A DNA stretch of 64,000 nucleotides from contig NZ_CP029552.1 in assembly GCF_003173775.1 (NCBI RefSeq), positions 5,477,001 through 5,541,000 of the forward strand, written 5' to 3'. Shown one piece after another: positions 1 through 7,760 of this stretch. Origin of the DNA: Methylobacterium sp. 17Sr1-1. Its GTDB lineage: Bacteria > Pseudomonadota > Alphaproteobacteria > Rhizobiales > Beijerinckiaceae. Below the pieces are notes generated by a model. It was not told the DNA's origin. It was given only the letters and a program-made list of their open reading frames with translations, and ran no database searches. The translations under genes were made by a program, and so were the position numbers. Every line of letters begins with the position of its first letter. Position 1 is the stretch's first letter.

Positions 1-7
1 AGATTCC

Positions 8-1198
8 ATGAAGAAGCCGATCGCGTTCTTCGTCCACCACCAGGGCCGGGGCCACGCCAACCGCACGATGGCGGTGGCGGCGGAGTTCGCCCGCGACCGC
101 CCGGTCTCGGTGCTGACCGCCGGCCCGCACCTGTTCGAGGGATTCACCCGCGACATCGAGATCGTGGCCTTGCCGAACATGATCGGCGCCGCGGTGCCGA
201 CCCCGCGCCTCTACGCCGAGCCGACGCCGCAGGTGATGCATTGCGTCCCCCTCGGGCTCGCCGAGATGCGCCGGACGATGCGCCAGATCCTCGACCACCT
301 CGACGAGCGCGGCATCGGCCTGTTCGTCGTCGACGTCTCGGCCGAGATCGCGCTGCTCGCCCGCATCGCCAGCGTGCCGGCGGTGCAGATCCGCATGCAC
401 GGCGACCGCCAGGATATCGGCCATGTCGGGTCCTACGAGGCCTGCGTCGGGATGCTGGCGCCGTTCGACGCGCGGCTGGAGCAGGACGACTATCCGGCGG
501 CCTTGCGGGCAAAGACCTTCTACAGCGGCGGGCTGTGCACCAGCGTCGACCGGGTGCCGGACCGGGCCGAGGCGCGGGCCAGGCTCGGCCTCGACCCGGA
601 CCGCGAGATCATCGTGGCGGTCACCGGCGGCGGGGGCAGCGGCACGCCCTACGCGCCGCTCACGGTCGCGGCCCGCGCCGCGCCCGACGCCCTGTGGCTG
701 ACCCTCGGGCCGACCCACCGCGAGGGCCACGAGACCGATTTCTCCAACCTGCGCGAGCTCGGCTGGGTGCCGTCGGTCACCGAGTACCTGGCGGCAGCCG
801 ACCTCGTGGTGGCCTCGGCCGGCGACAACACGGTGCACGAGGTCGCGCGGGTCGGCGGCCGCCTGATCGTGATGCCGGAATGGCGCTATTTCGGCGAGCA
901 GACCCGCAAGGCCGAGGCCCTGGTGCGCCTCGGCGCCGCGGTCCAGGCGCCGGTCTGGCCCGGCGACCTCCAGGGCTGGCGCGACCTGCTCGCCCGCGCC
1001 CGCGCCCTCGACGGGACCGCCCTGAAGAGCCTCTACGCGCCGGACGCCGCCGCCCGCGCCGCCGGCTGGCTCGAAGGGCTGACCGACGAGCTCTGGCAGG
1101 GCGCCGGAGCATTTTCCGACGAAGCGGATGCCGGTTCGTCGCAGAAAATGCAGCAAAATCAAGAAGCCAGAGCCCTGCGCGTCGTCGCGGCCGGCTGA
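8..1198 (+). CDS. glycosyltransferase, UDP-glycosyltransferase-like (GT1/MurG-type fold)
   Basis: The 396-residue protein has a GT-B layout. An N-terminal Rossmann-like half begins KKPIAFFVHHQGRGHANR, where the GHxxR loop is typical of GT1/GT28 enzymes that read nucleotide sugars. The C-terminal donor-binding half contains VTEYLAAADLVVASAGDNTV followed by a PEWRYFGEQ segment near residue 300, matching the end of MurG/UGT proteins. It probably moves a sugar onto a lipid or glycan acceptor at the inner face of the membrane. It leads a run of three glycosyltransferases and a methyltransferase on the same strand, so a surface-polysaccharide role is likely. The last roughly 27 codons lie in a palindromic repeat (positions 1109-1173), so the C-terminal tail is probably not family sequence. 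The acceptor is unknown. Confidence 0.8.
   Translation: MKKPIAFFVHHQGRGHANRTMAVAAEFARDRPVSVLTAGPHLFEGFTRDIEIVALPNMIGAAVPTPRLYAEPTPQVMHCVPLGLAEMRRTMRQILDHLDERGIGLFVVDVSAEIALLARIASVPAVQIRMHGDRQDIGHVGSYEACVGMLAPFDARLEQDDYPAALRAKTFYSGGLCTSVDRVPDRAEARARLGLDPDREIIVAVTGGGGSGTPYAPLTVAARAAPDALWLTLGPTHREGHETDFSNLRELGWVPSVTEYLAAADLVVASAGDNTVHEVARVGGRLIVMPEWRYFGEQTRKAEALVRLGAAVQAPVWPGDLQGWRDLLARARALDGTALKSLYAPDAAARAAGWLEGLTDELWQGAGAFSDEADAGSSQKMQQNQEARALRVVAAG
1109..1173. repeat. palindromic repeat (Rhizobiales type) inside the 3' end of the first glycosyltransferase
   Basis: The sequence GCATTTTCCGACGAA at 1109 is answered by TTCGTCGCAGAAAATGC ending at 1151, giving an imperfect hairpin around GCGGATGCCGG. 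It is followed by AGCAAAATCAAGAAGCCAGAGC. This layout (GCATTTTC hairpin, then a CAAAATCAAG-type tail) is a dispersed repeat I know from Methylobacterium and Bradyrhizobium genomes. Here it is translated as the C-terminal tail of the upstream protein. Confidence 0.7.
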
Positions 1199-1250
1199 CC
1201 CCTCCTCATCCCCCTTGCCGGAATTCCTCTTGCCGGAGCCGAGAGCCCGC

Positions 1251-2165
1251 ATGTCCACCGTTTCCGTCGTGACCCTGGCCAAGGGCCGGCCGGCCCATCT
1301 GGCGAACGTCCTGCGCGGCCTGGAGCGCCAGACGCAAAAGCCCGTCGAGTTCATCGTCGCGGTGATGCAGGACGACCTCTACGATCTTCCGCAGGCGTCC
1401 TTTCCGGTGCGCCAGATCCGGGTGCCGGGCGCGGCGCTGCCGCTCGCCGCCGCGCGCAACCGTGGCGTCGCGGGGGCCACCGGCGAGGCGATCGTCTTCC
1501 TCGACGTCGACTGCATTCCCGCACCCGATCTCGTCGCCGATTACGCGGCGGGGCTTTGCGCCCTCGACGGCCTGCTGATGGGCGAGGTCCTGCACCTGCC
1601 CGAGCACGCCACGGCCGGGGACTGGACCTACGAGGGACTGGCAAGCGTCGCGGAAAAGCATTCCGACCGCCGCGGGCCCCCGGCCACCGGCCTCGAGATC
1701 TGCCCCGACTACCGCTGCTTCTGGTCGCTCAACTTCGCGATCCGGCGCGCCACCTTCCTGGCCTCCGGCGGCTTCGACGAGCGCTATACCGGCTATGGCG
1801 GCGAGGACACCGATTTCGGCAAGGCCCTCGACCAGGGCGGCCTGCCGATCGCCTGGATGAAGGGCGGCCTCGCCTATCACCAGTACCACCCGCACCACAT
1901 GCCGCCGGTCCACCACCTCGACAGCGTGGTGCGCAACGCCGAATTGTTCGAGGCCAAGTGGGGCTACCGCACCATGGGGCACTGGCTCCACGCCTTCCGG
2001 GTGATGGGGCTGATCGACGACACGCCGGACCGGCCGATCCGCATCCTGCGCCGCCCCGACGCCGACGACCTCGCCCTCACCGGCCAGCAGGGCCACCAGC
2101 CCTACACCAATTCCGCGTCCGTCATCCGCGCCATCGAGGCCCGCGGCGCGGCCGTGCCGGCGTGA
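1251..2165 (+). CDS. family 2 glycosyltransferase with galactosyltransferase-like C-terminal motif
   Basis: The 304-residue protein starts at an ATG, giving MSTVSVVTLAKGRPAHL, the classical GT-A start. A DVD metal-binding motif lies at residues 85-87 in IVFLDVDCIP. A GYGGEDTDF motif lies near residues 181-189, typical of galactosyltransferase-like GT2 enzymes and holding the catalytic acid. An in-frame extension upstream is possible but does not resemble the family. The stop overlaps the GTG start of the next gene (GTGA), indicating translational coupling. The donor sugar cannot be read from sequence. Confidence 0.82.
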   Translation: MSTVSVVTLAKGRPAHLANVLRGLERQTQKPVEFIVAVMQDDLYDLPQASFPVRQIRVPGAALPLAAARNRGVAGATGEAIVFLDVDCIPAPDLVADYAAGLCALDGLLMGEVLHLPEHATAGDWTYEGLASVAEKHSDRRGPPATGLEICPDYRCFWSLNFAIRRATFLASGGFDERYTGYGGEDTDFGKALDQGGLPIAWMKGGLAYHQYHPHHMPPVHHLDSVVRNAELFEAKWGYRTMGHWLHAFRVMGLIDDTPDRPIRILRRPDADDLALTGQQGHQPYTNSASVIRAIEARGAAVPA

Positions 2166-3253
2166 GGATCGCGCTCCTCGCCCATCTGCGCCACCCGATC
2201 GCGCCGCCCTTCGCGGGCGGCCTCGAGGCCTATTGCTGGCACCTCGCCGCGGGGCTGACCGCCCGGGGCCACGAGGTCGTGCTGTTCGCCTCCGGCGACA
2301 GCGACCCGCGTTTCACCCTCGACGCGGTGAGCCCGGTCCATCACGAGGCACGCTTCCCGGGGCTGGAGCACCGGGGCGACTCGGGCCTCAAGGCCCATGT
2401 CGACGCCGCCTACGCCGCCGCCTGCGACCGGATCGCGACGGGCGGCTTCGACGTCCTGCACAACAACGCCTTGAGCCGCCTGCCGCTGGAGCGGCGGCGC
2501 ACCGAACAGGTTCCCACCGTCACCTCGCTCCACGCGCCGCCCTACGACGCCCTGCGCTGGTTCGTGCACGACTCTCCGTCGCCGACCCACCGCCTCACCG
2601 CGACCTCGGCCGCGCATCTCCGGGCCTGGTGGCCGGACGGCGCCCCGCCGGAGGCGTCCGTTCTCCACAACGGCATCGATCCCGCCGCCTGGCCCTGGAG
2701 CGCGCGCGGCGACGGCTCCGCCGTCTGGAGCGGGCGCCTCGCGGCCGTGAAGGGCGCGCACCTCGCGATTGCCGCGGCGCGGCGCGCCGGCCTGCCCCTG
2801 ACCCTGTTCGGGCCGGTCGAGGAACCGGATTACTGGGAGGGCGCGATCGTCCCGCTGCTCGGCGGGCCGATCCGCTACGGCGGCCACCTGCCCGGACCGG
2901 CGCTCGCCGCCGAGCTCGGGCGCGCCTCGGTCTTCCTGTTCACCCCGTGCTGGGACGAGCCGTTCGGCCTCGCGGCGATCGAGGCGATGGCCTGCGGCTT
3001 GCCCGTCGCCGGCTTCGCCCGCGGCGCCGCCGCGGAGATCGTCGGCGAGGCCGGCCGCCTGGTTGCGTCGGAGGACGTCGCGTCCCTCGCCGGGGCGATC
3101 CCGGCGGCCCTCGCCATCCCGCGCCGGGTCCCGCGCGAGCGGGTCCTGCGCCTGTTCACCCGCGACCGCTGGCTCGACGCCTGCGAGGCCCTCTACGCCG
3201 AGGCCCGCGCCGGCGCGCCATCTTTGTCCCCCGCCTCCCGAGCCGCACCATGA
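2162..3253 (+). CDS. family 4 glycosyltransferase
   Basis: The 363-residue protein starts with GTG in a GTGA overlap with the previous stop. The N-terminus RIALLAHLRHPIAPPFAGGLE matches the glycine-rich acceptor loop of GT4 enzymes. The C-terminal half holds EPFGLAAIEAMACGLPVAGF, the EX7E nucleotide-sugar binding signature. It is a cytoplasmic, retaining GT-B enzyme by family. It ends in an ATGA overlap with the methyltransferase gene, so genes 2 to 4 of this cluster are one translation-coupled block. It probably adds a sugar to the same glycan as its neighbours. Confidence 0.82.
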   Translation: MRIALLAHLRHPIAPPFAGGLEAYCWHLAAGLTARGHEVVLFASGDSDPRFTLDAVSPVHHEARFPGLEHRGDSGLKAHVDAAYAAACDRIATGGFDVLHNNALSRLPLERRRTEQVPTVTSLHAPPYDALRWFVHDSPSPTHRLTATSAAHLRAWWPDGAPPEASVLHNGIDPAAWPWSARGDGSAVWSGRLAAVKGAHLAIAAARRAGLPLTLFGPVEEPDYWEGAIVPLLGGPIRYGGHLPGPALAAELGRASVFLFTPCWDEPFGLAAIEAMACGLPVAGFARGAAAEIVGEAGRLVASEDVASLAGAIPAALAIPRRVPRERVLRLFTRDRWLDACEALYAEARAGAPSLSPASRAAP

Positions 3254-3957
3254 CCCGCCAGACGATCATCGACGCGCTGTGGCACGGCCGCGACCCGTTC
3301 GCGAACCCGCCGGAGACCTTGCGCCCCCTCGACCTCCAGGGCTGGCGCAGCGTCCACCCCTATCTCGACGAGGCGGTGCACGACTGGCGCCCCGGCGTAG
3401 TGGTCGAGATCGGCACCTGGAAGGGCGCGAGCGCGCTCCACCTCGCCCGGACGATGGCCGCGGGCGGCGTTCCGGGCACGGTGATCGCGGTCGATACCTG
3501 GCTCGGCGCCGTCGACCACTGGGCCGATCCGGCGTTGTTCGCGGAGCTCGCGATGGAGAACGGCTATCCGAGCCTCTACCGCACCTTCCTGGCCAACGTC
3601 CTGCGCGAGGGCATGGCCGACCGGATCGTGCCGCTGCCGCTCGATTCGGTGAACGCCGCCGAGCTTCTGCGCCTGCGCGGCGTCGCCGCCGACGTGATCC
3701 ACCTCGATGCCGGCCACGAGGAGGCCTCGGTGGCGGCGGATCTCCGGGCGTGGTGGCCGGTCCTGCGCCCCGGCGGTCTGTTCATCGCCGACGATTACGA
3801 CCGCCTCGGCGGAAAATTTCCCGGCGTCGGCCGCGCCGTCGACGCGTTCTGTGCCGAGCACGGGCTGGAGGGGCCCTGGTCGTTCCGGGGCAAGGCCAAG
3901 TTCCTCAAGCCCAACTTCCTCAAGCCCAAGTTCATCACGCCGATCCCGGGCGGGTGA
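3250..3957 (+). CDS. class I SAM-dependent methyltransferase
   Basis: The 235-residue protein starts at the ATG of an ATGA overlap. VVVEIGTWKGASALHLA near residues 49-65 is the SAM-binding motif I of Methyltransf_24-type enzymes. VIHLDAGHEE near residue 153 and RPGGLFIADDYD near residue 175 are the motif IV and V equivalents. The cluster context suggests methylation of a sugar or glycan. The C-terminus carries a repeated FLKPN/FLKPK segment encoded by two tandem 15-bp units (3901-3930), giving a lysine-rich tail that looks like a recent duplication. Confidence 0.75.
   Translation: MTRQTIIDALWHGRDPFANPPETLRPLDLQGWRSVHPYLDEAVHDWRPGVVVEIGTWKGASALHLARTMAAGGVPGTVIAVDTWLGAVDHWADPALFAELAMENGYPSLYRTFLANVLREGMADRIVPLPLDSVNAAELLRLRGVAADVIHLDAGHEEASVAADLRAWWPVLRPGGLFIADDYDRLGGKFPGVGRAVDAFCAEHGLEGPWSFRGKAKFLKPNFLKPKFITPIPGG
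3901..3930 (+). repeat. two tandem 15-bp units in methyltransferase 3' end
   Basis: TTCCTCAAGCCCAAC and TTCCTCAAGCCCAAG follow each other directly and keep the reading frame, doubling a FLKPx peptide. Confidence 0.8.
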
Positions 3958-4020
3958 GCCCGGAGGCCGGTGGTGCCTGTCGTGCCGCGTCGCTCGAACC
4001 GAGACGCGCAGGACGTATCC

Positions 4021-4063
4021 CTGCGCTACTTGGCTCTGCGCTACTTGGCTCTGCTACTTGGCC
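4021..4063. repeat. 15-bp tandem repeat, about 2.8 copies, intergenic
   Basis: The unit CTGCGCTACTTGGCT occurs twice in a row (4021-4035, 4036-4050), followed by a shortened third copy. It lies in the roughly 500-base gap between the methyltransferase and tRNA-Pro. I see no convincing gene in the rest of that gap. Confidence 0.75.
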
Positions 4064-4417
4064 CCGCGCCGCAGCGAGCGTTTGGCCGCAGCTGACATCG
4101 CGCCGTCCATCGACGGCGTCGCCTTTTCGGGCACGAGGCGAGATCCCGCGGTCGAGACCGCGTCCCGTCCCTGCACGACCGCCGGATCGACGCTGCCTCG
4201 CCTTGGTCACGAGAGCTTCGCGGTCGTTTGCCCGCTCACCCTGCTCGGCATCGCCGACTATCCGGTTGTTGTTCGTTAGCCCGCAGGTTCGCTCTACGCT
4301 TCCCCTCCACGGTCGGGCACCCTTCCGCAGTCGCGCCTCGCCTCGCTCGCCGTGACCGGCCCAGGGAGGGACCCTCCCCCCTCCGAGAACTCGCCCATGC
4401 GGACCCCAGAAACGACG

Positions 4418-4440
4418 AAGGCGGCCCGAAGGCCGCCTGT
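4418..4440 (-). terminator. rho-independent terminator of tRNA-Pro
   Basis: GGCGGCC (4420-4426) pairs with GGCCGCC (4431-4437) around a four-base loop (TTCG on the minus strand). On the minus strand it is followed by TTCGTCGTTTCTG. It lies just downstream of the minus-strand tRNA gene. Confidence 0.7.
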
Positions 4441-4471
4441 CGTAATGTCTCTGCTATAGCAGACTTCTTAA

Positions 4472-4549
4472 TGGTCGGAGCGAGAGGATTCGAACCTCCG
4501 ACCCCTAGTCCCCCAGACTAGTGCGCTAACCGGGCTGCGCTACGCTCCG
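4472..4549 (-). tRNA. tRNA-Pro (anticodon GGG)
   Basis: The minus strand reads CGGAGCG at the 5' end, pairing with CGCTCCG at the 3' end, then discriminator A and an encoded CCA. The anticodon arm is CTAGT-CTGGGGG-ACTAG, so the anticodon is GGG. The T arm contains GGTTCGAATCC. A terminator follows. Confidence 0.96.
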
Positions 4550-4621
4550 ACGCCCCGAAGAGGGCGAGCGGGGTATTAGCGCCGCGCTCATCGCGACGCA
4601 AGCCCCTTCCGCATGCGCGGG

Positions 4622-4966
4622 TCAACCGGCGAGGGCGTCGGGGCCGCGATGGCCGGCGGGGACGCCGTCGATCAGGAAGGCGACGCCGTCGGAATGGGCT
4701 TTGCGCAGGGGCAGGATCGCCTGGTAGGCGGGGGACTCGTACCAGGCCCGGGCCCGGGCGCGGTCCGGGAAGGCGATGACGACGAGGTCGCCGGAAAAAT
4801 CGCCTTCGAGCGGGTCGGGGCGAGCGCCGTGGATGAGGAACCGGCCGTCGAACGGCGCCAGGGTGGCGTCGATGCGTGCGAGATAGGTCGCGATCGCGGG
4901 ACCGATGTCGACGGTGCGCAGATGGGCGACGGCGTAGGCGGGGAGGCTCATGGGGGTGGGGCTCAT
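4622..4966 (-). CDS. DUF1330 family protein
   Basis: A small cytoplasmic protein of 114 residues, or 109 if the second in-frame ATG (4951) is used. The core from AYAVAHLRTVDIGPAIATYL to SPAYQAILPLRKAHSDGV matches DUF1330, a ferredoxin-like dimeric fold; the final RKAHSDG-type segment is characteristic. The biochemical role of the family is not known. It is the last gene of an NTF2-like / XRE-MmyB / DUF1330 minus-strand operon. The start region is a four-copy 14-15 bp repeat of an ATGAGCC block, so the exact start is uncertain. The inner ATG (MSLPAYAV) fits the family best. Confidence 0.78.
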   Translation of the reverse strand: MSPTPMSLPAYAVAHLRTVDIGPAIATYLARIDATLAPFDGRFLIHGARPDPLEGDFSGDLVVIAFPDRARARAWYESPAYQAILPLRKAHSDGVAFLIDGVPAGHRGPDALAG

Positions 4967-4995
4967 GGGGTGAGGCTCATGGGGGGAGGCTCATG
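4942..4995. repeat. four tandem 14-15 bp copies of an ATGA stop/start junction
   Basis: On the minus strand the block CCCATGAGCCTC recurs four times, with ATG first bases at 4994, 4980, 4966 and 4951. The first copy carries the TGA stop of the regulator gene. The third and fourth carry in-frame starts for the DUF1330 gene. The second is out of frame. Confidence 0.85.
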
Positions 4996-5812
4996 GGTCC
5001 GTGTCTCCGGGCAGGCGCGGCGGGGCGAGGCGGTGGAGCAGGGCGGCGGTCTCGGGATCGGCGGGGAAGAAGGCCTCGACGGCGAGTTCCGACAGGGTGA
5101 TGTCGACCGGCGTGCCGAACACCGTGGTGGTGGACAGGAGCGAGAGGCGGCCTGCCGGGAGGGCGAGGACGAGGGGCACCGCCACCCCGGCGCCGTCGCA
5201 GCTCCCGTCCCCGGACGGTGCGCCCGGCGGGGCGGGATGGGCGGAGAGCTCGTCCGCGAGCCGGGCGAGGACGGGATCGCCGCTGGCGGCGACCTGCCGG
5301 CGCAGGCGGTCGAGGAGATGGGCGCGCCACTCGCCCAGGTTGAGGATGCGCGGCGCCAGGCCGCCGGGATGCAGGCTCAGGCGCAGCACGTTCACCGGCG
5401 GGGCCAGGAGGGCGGGGTCGACCCCGTCGAGGAGGGGGCTCACCGCGGCGTTGGCGGCGATGAGGGTCCAGTGGCGGTCCACCGCCAGGGCCGGGTAGGG
5501 GGCGTGGCCGTCGAGGATCCGCGTCACCGCCCGGCGGGCGGGGGCCAGCGCCGGGTCGTCGAGGGAGCGCTCGACGAAGACCGGGGCGTAGCCGGCGGCG
5601 AGCAGCAGGGCGTTGCGCTCGCGCAAGGGGATGCCGAGACGCTCGGCGAGGTGCAGGAGCATCGTCCGGCTCGGCCGGGCCCGGCCGCTCTCGAGGCAGC
5701 TCAGGTGGCGCTGGGAGATCTCCGCCTCCAGCGCCAGGTCGAGCTGGCTCAGGTGCCGGCGCCGGCGCCAGGCCCGCAGGATGCCGCCCGGCGGGCCGGC
5801 GGGACTCAGCAT
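4991..5812 (-). CDS. XRE-family regulator with MmyB-like ligand-binding domain
   Basis: A 273-residue protein. Residues about 10-75 form a helix-turn-helix (LRAWRRRRHLSQLDLALEAE, then ISQRHLSCLESGRARPSR). The rest matches the MmyB-like PAS-type domain (HWTLIAANAAVSPLLDGVDP, and LSTTTVFGTPVDITLSELAV near the C-terminus), thought to bind a fatty acid-like ligand. The end AVEAFFPADPETAALL is typical. It lies 14 bp downstream of the NTF2-like gene and upstream of the DUF1330 gene. It probably controls its own operon through the palindrome at 6248-6268; this is inference. Confidence 0.85.
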   Translation of the reverse strand: MLSPAGPPGGILRAWRRRRHLSQLDLALEAEISQRHLSCLESGRARPSRTMLLHLAERLGIPLRERNALLLAAGYAPVFVERSLDDPALAPARRAVTRILDGHAPYPALAVDRHWTLIAANAAVSPLLDGVDPALLAPPVNVLRLSLHPGGLAPRILNLGEWRAHLLDRLRRQVAASGDPVLARLADELSAHPAPPGAPSGDGSCDGAGVAVPLVLALPAGRLSLLSTTTVFGTPVDITLSELAVEAFFPADPETAALLHRLAPPRLPGDTDP

Positions 5813-5826
5813 CGGCGGGGGCTCCC

Positions 5827-6186
5827 TCAGGCCGGGACCCGGTCGAGGAAGCCGGTCACCTCGGCGAGGCGGCCGCCCTCCAGGGTGGCGAAGTCCGTGC
5901 CCTCGACCACGCCCTCGCCGCCCTCGGGCGCCAGGGCCCAGGAGAAGCGCAGGCGGTCGCCGTAGCCGTCGGGCTGCCCGGCGAGGCGGAAGCGCAGGCC
6001 GGGGAAGCGGGCCTGCACGGCGCCGATCAGGGTGTCGAGTTCGTCATGGCCCTCGCCGGCCATCACGGGGTCGCGGTAGCGCGCGCCCTCGGTGAAGGTC
6101 TCGGCGAGGAGGGCGCGGCGGCGGGAGGGATCGGTCTCGTTCCAGGTCGCGAGGTAGCGGGCGGCGAGGGCGGCGGGGTCGGTCAT
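5827..6186 (-). CDS. NTF2-like / SnoaL-type protein
   Basis: A 119-residue protein with the alpha-plus-beta cone signature: AARYLATWNETDPSRRRALL at the N-terminus, ARYRDPVMAGEGHDELDTLI in the middle and DFATLEGGRLAEVTGFLDRV at the end. Such proteins bind small molecules or act as isomerases or hydrolases. The substrate is not readable. It is the first gene of the minus-strand operon with the MmyB-type regulator and DUF1330. The promoter should lie in 6187-6314. Confidence 0.75.
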   Translation of the reverse strand: MTDPAALAARYLATWNETDPSRRRALLAETFTEGARYRDPVMAGEGHDELDTLIGAVQARFPGLRFRLAGQPDGYGDRLRFSWALAPEGGEGVVEGTDFATLEGGRLAEVTGFLDRVPA

Positions 6187-6247
6187 CGGGGCGTCCTTCC
6201 TCCGGGTGGGTGCGGGGAGGAGAATGGACGGGAGACCGGGCGCCCGT

Positions 6248-6268
6248 CGATGACCCCGGAGGTCATCG
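6248..6268. promoter_or_regulatory. 8-bp inverted repeat, candidate operator of the XRE operon
   Basis: CGATGACC and GGTCATCG are perfect inverted copies separated by CCGGA. The site lies about 60 bp upstream of the first gene of the NTF2-like/XRE/DUF1330 operon, in the only intergenic gap before it. Confidence 0.5.
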
Positions 6269-6314
6269 TCGGACGACCCGGCAGGTCACGACCGGACCGG
6301 GGATGCCGCCGCGC

Positions 6315-6971
6315 CTACTCGGTCACGATCACCCGGTTCGGCAGCTCGTCGGCGTCGCCGGGGCGCGGCGGGGCGGCCGCGGCCAGGATCGCGCCGGCGT
6401 CCGCCACCGCCCGCACCAGCCCCTCCGCCAGGGCGTCGCGGCGGAGTGCCGCCACGAGGTCGTCCAGCACCGGCCGCCAGGCATCGGGGGTCGTGCCGAC
6501 GCCCGTGTCGGTCACCACGTCGGCGTAGCGCTCGGCCAGGGCGACGTAGATCAGCACGCCGGTGCGGCCGCTTGTGCGGGCGAGGCCGCGGGACTGGAAC
6601 TCGTGCCGGGCGGCGGCCCGGGCGCGGGCGCGGCGGAAGGCGCGGGGCAGGGCGCGCGGCAGGCGGGCGAGGCTCGGGGCCGCGGACAGGCCGAGGAGCA
6701 GCCCCAGGGCCACGGCGAGCTGGACCAGGAAGATCCGGGTGGCGGAGAGCCCGGTGAGCAGGATCAGCGGCCAGGGCACCAGGAGCGCGCCCGCCAGCGC
6801 CAGCGCCGGCGGCAGGCTGCGATAGGCGCCCGAGCGGGCCGCCACCATCACGACGATCTCGCCCGCCGTGCCGCGCTCGGCCGCCGCGACCGCGGCCGCG
6901 ATGCGGGCGCACTCCGCCTCGCTCAGGATCGTCGTCGGGTTCGCCGATTCGGGCTTCATCGATCCCGGCAT
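6315..6971 (-). CDS. TPM-domain membrane protein
   Basis: A 218-residue protein starting at the ATG of a TGATG junction with the preceding gene. The N-terminal segment LSEAECARIAAAVAAAERGT and GEIVVMVAARSGAY, and the later RTGVLIYVALAERYADVVTD, match the TPM (YgcG/Psb32) fold. Two hydrophobic helices lie between (around LALAGALLVPWPLILLTGL and FLVQLAVALGLLLGLSA). It is the last gene of a LemA-TPM-TPM operon. This resembles the common trio of a LemA lipoprotein, a YgcG-like protein and a short TPM protein. Its molecular role is unknown. Confidence 0.78.
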   Translation of the reverse strand: MPGSMKPESANPTTILSEAECARIAAAVAAAERGTAGEIVVMVAARSGAYRSLPPALALAGALLVPWPLILLTGLSATRIFLVQLAVALGLLLGLSAAPSLARLPRALPRAFRRARARAAARHEFQSRGLARTSGRTGVLIYVALAERYADVVTDTGVGTTPDAWRPVLDDLVAALRRDALAEGLVRAVADAGAILAAAAPPRPGDADELPNRVIVTE

Positions 6972-7759
6972 CACCAGTCCCCCGAGGCGCCGCCGCCCCC
7001 GGACGAGCCGCCCCCGCCCGAGAAGCCGCCGCCTCCGCCGAATCCCCCGCCATAGCCGCCGCCGAAGCCGCCCGTCGGCCCGGGCACGACGATCCATTGG
7101 CCGCCGGTGCGCCGGTGCGGCCGCCCCGGGCCGCCGCCGCCCCGGGTGAGGAGCCGGACGAGGACGAAGCCGATCACCACGAGCAGGATCAGCACCAGGA
7201 CAGGATCGAGGGTGCCGCCCGAATCCTCGCGCACCTCCGCCCGGCGCTGCCACTCGGCGGCGTCGCCCCCGAGGATGCCGAGAATCCCGTCGACGCCGGC
7301 CTGGATGCCGCCGGAAAAATCCCCGGCCTTGAATTTCGGCGCCACCGCGCTCGCGATGATCACCTTGGACAGGGCGTCGGTCAGCGCCCCTTCGAGGCCG
7401 TAGCCGACCTCGATCCGCACCTTGCGCTCGGTGGGGGCGATCAGGAACAGCACGCCGTTGTTGCGCGCCTTGGTGCCGAGGCCCCAGGCGCGGAAGAGCC
7501 GGTTGGAAAAATCCTCGACCGAGGTGCCCTGGAGCGAAGGCACGGTGGCGACCACGACCTGGTCGGTGGTCTTGTCCTCGTGCGCCTTGAGCTTGGCGGC
7601 GAGCGCCGCGCTCTCCTCGGGCCGCAGCAGGCCGGCGCCATCGACCACCCGGCCGGTGAGCGGCGGCAGATCGAGGGCCGCCGCCGCCCCGGCCCAGAGG
7701 GCCGGGAGGAGCGAGATCAGGAGAAGGGCGAGGACCGCGCCCAGGACCCGGCGCATCAC
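6971..7759 (-). CDS. YgcG/TPM-domain protein with glycine-rich tail
   Basis: A 262-residue exported membrane protein. The signal peptide is about residues 1-29 (LALLLISLLPALWAGAAAA). The TPM domain covers about residues 35-165 (VVDGAGLLRPEESAAL, DQVVVATVPSLQG, NNGVLFLIAPTERKVRIEVG). One membrane helix is near residue 190 (LVLILLVVIGFVLVRLL). The tail is rich in Gly and Ser (GGGFGGGGGFSGGGG), as usual for this family. It follows lemA with a one-base gap, and a TGATG junction leads into the next TPM gene. The function in the cell envelope is unproven. Confidence 0.85.
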   Translation of the reverse strand: MMRRVLGAVLALLLISLLPALWAGAAAALDLPPLTGRVVDGAGLLRPEESAALAAKLKAHEDKTTDQVVVATVPSLQGTSVEDFSNRLFRAWGLGTKARNNGVLFLIAPTERKVRIEVGYGLEGALTDALSKVIIASAVAPKFKAGDFSGGIQAGVDGILGILGGDAAEWQRRAEVREDSGGTLDPVLVLILLVVIGFVLVRLLTRGGGGPGRPHRRTGGQWIVVPGPTGGFGGGYGGGFGGGGGFSGGGGSSGGGGASGDW

Positions 7760-7760
7760 C

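Noticed and set aside
4228..4521. ORF ending VGARGFEPPTPSPPD
   Set aside because: It is the antisense of tRNA-Pro read as protein, a known artefact; no ribosome site or family.
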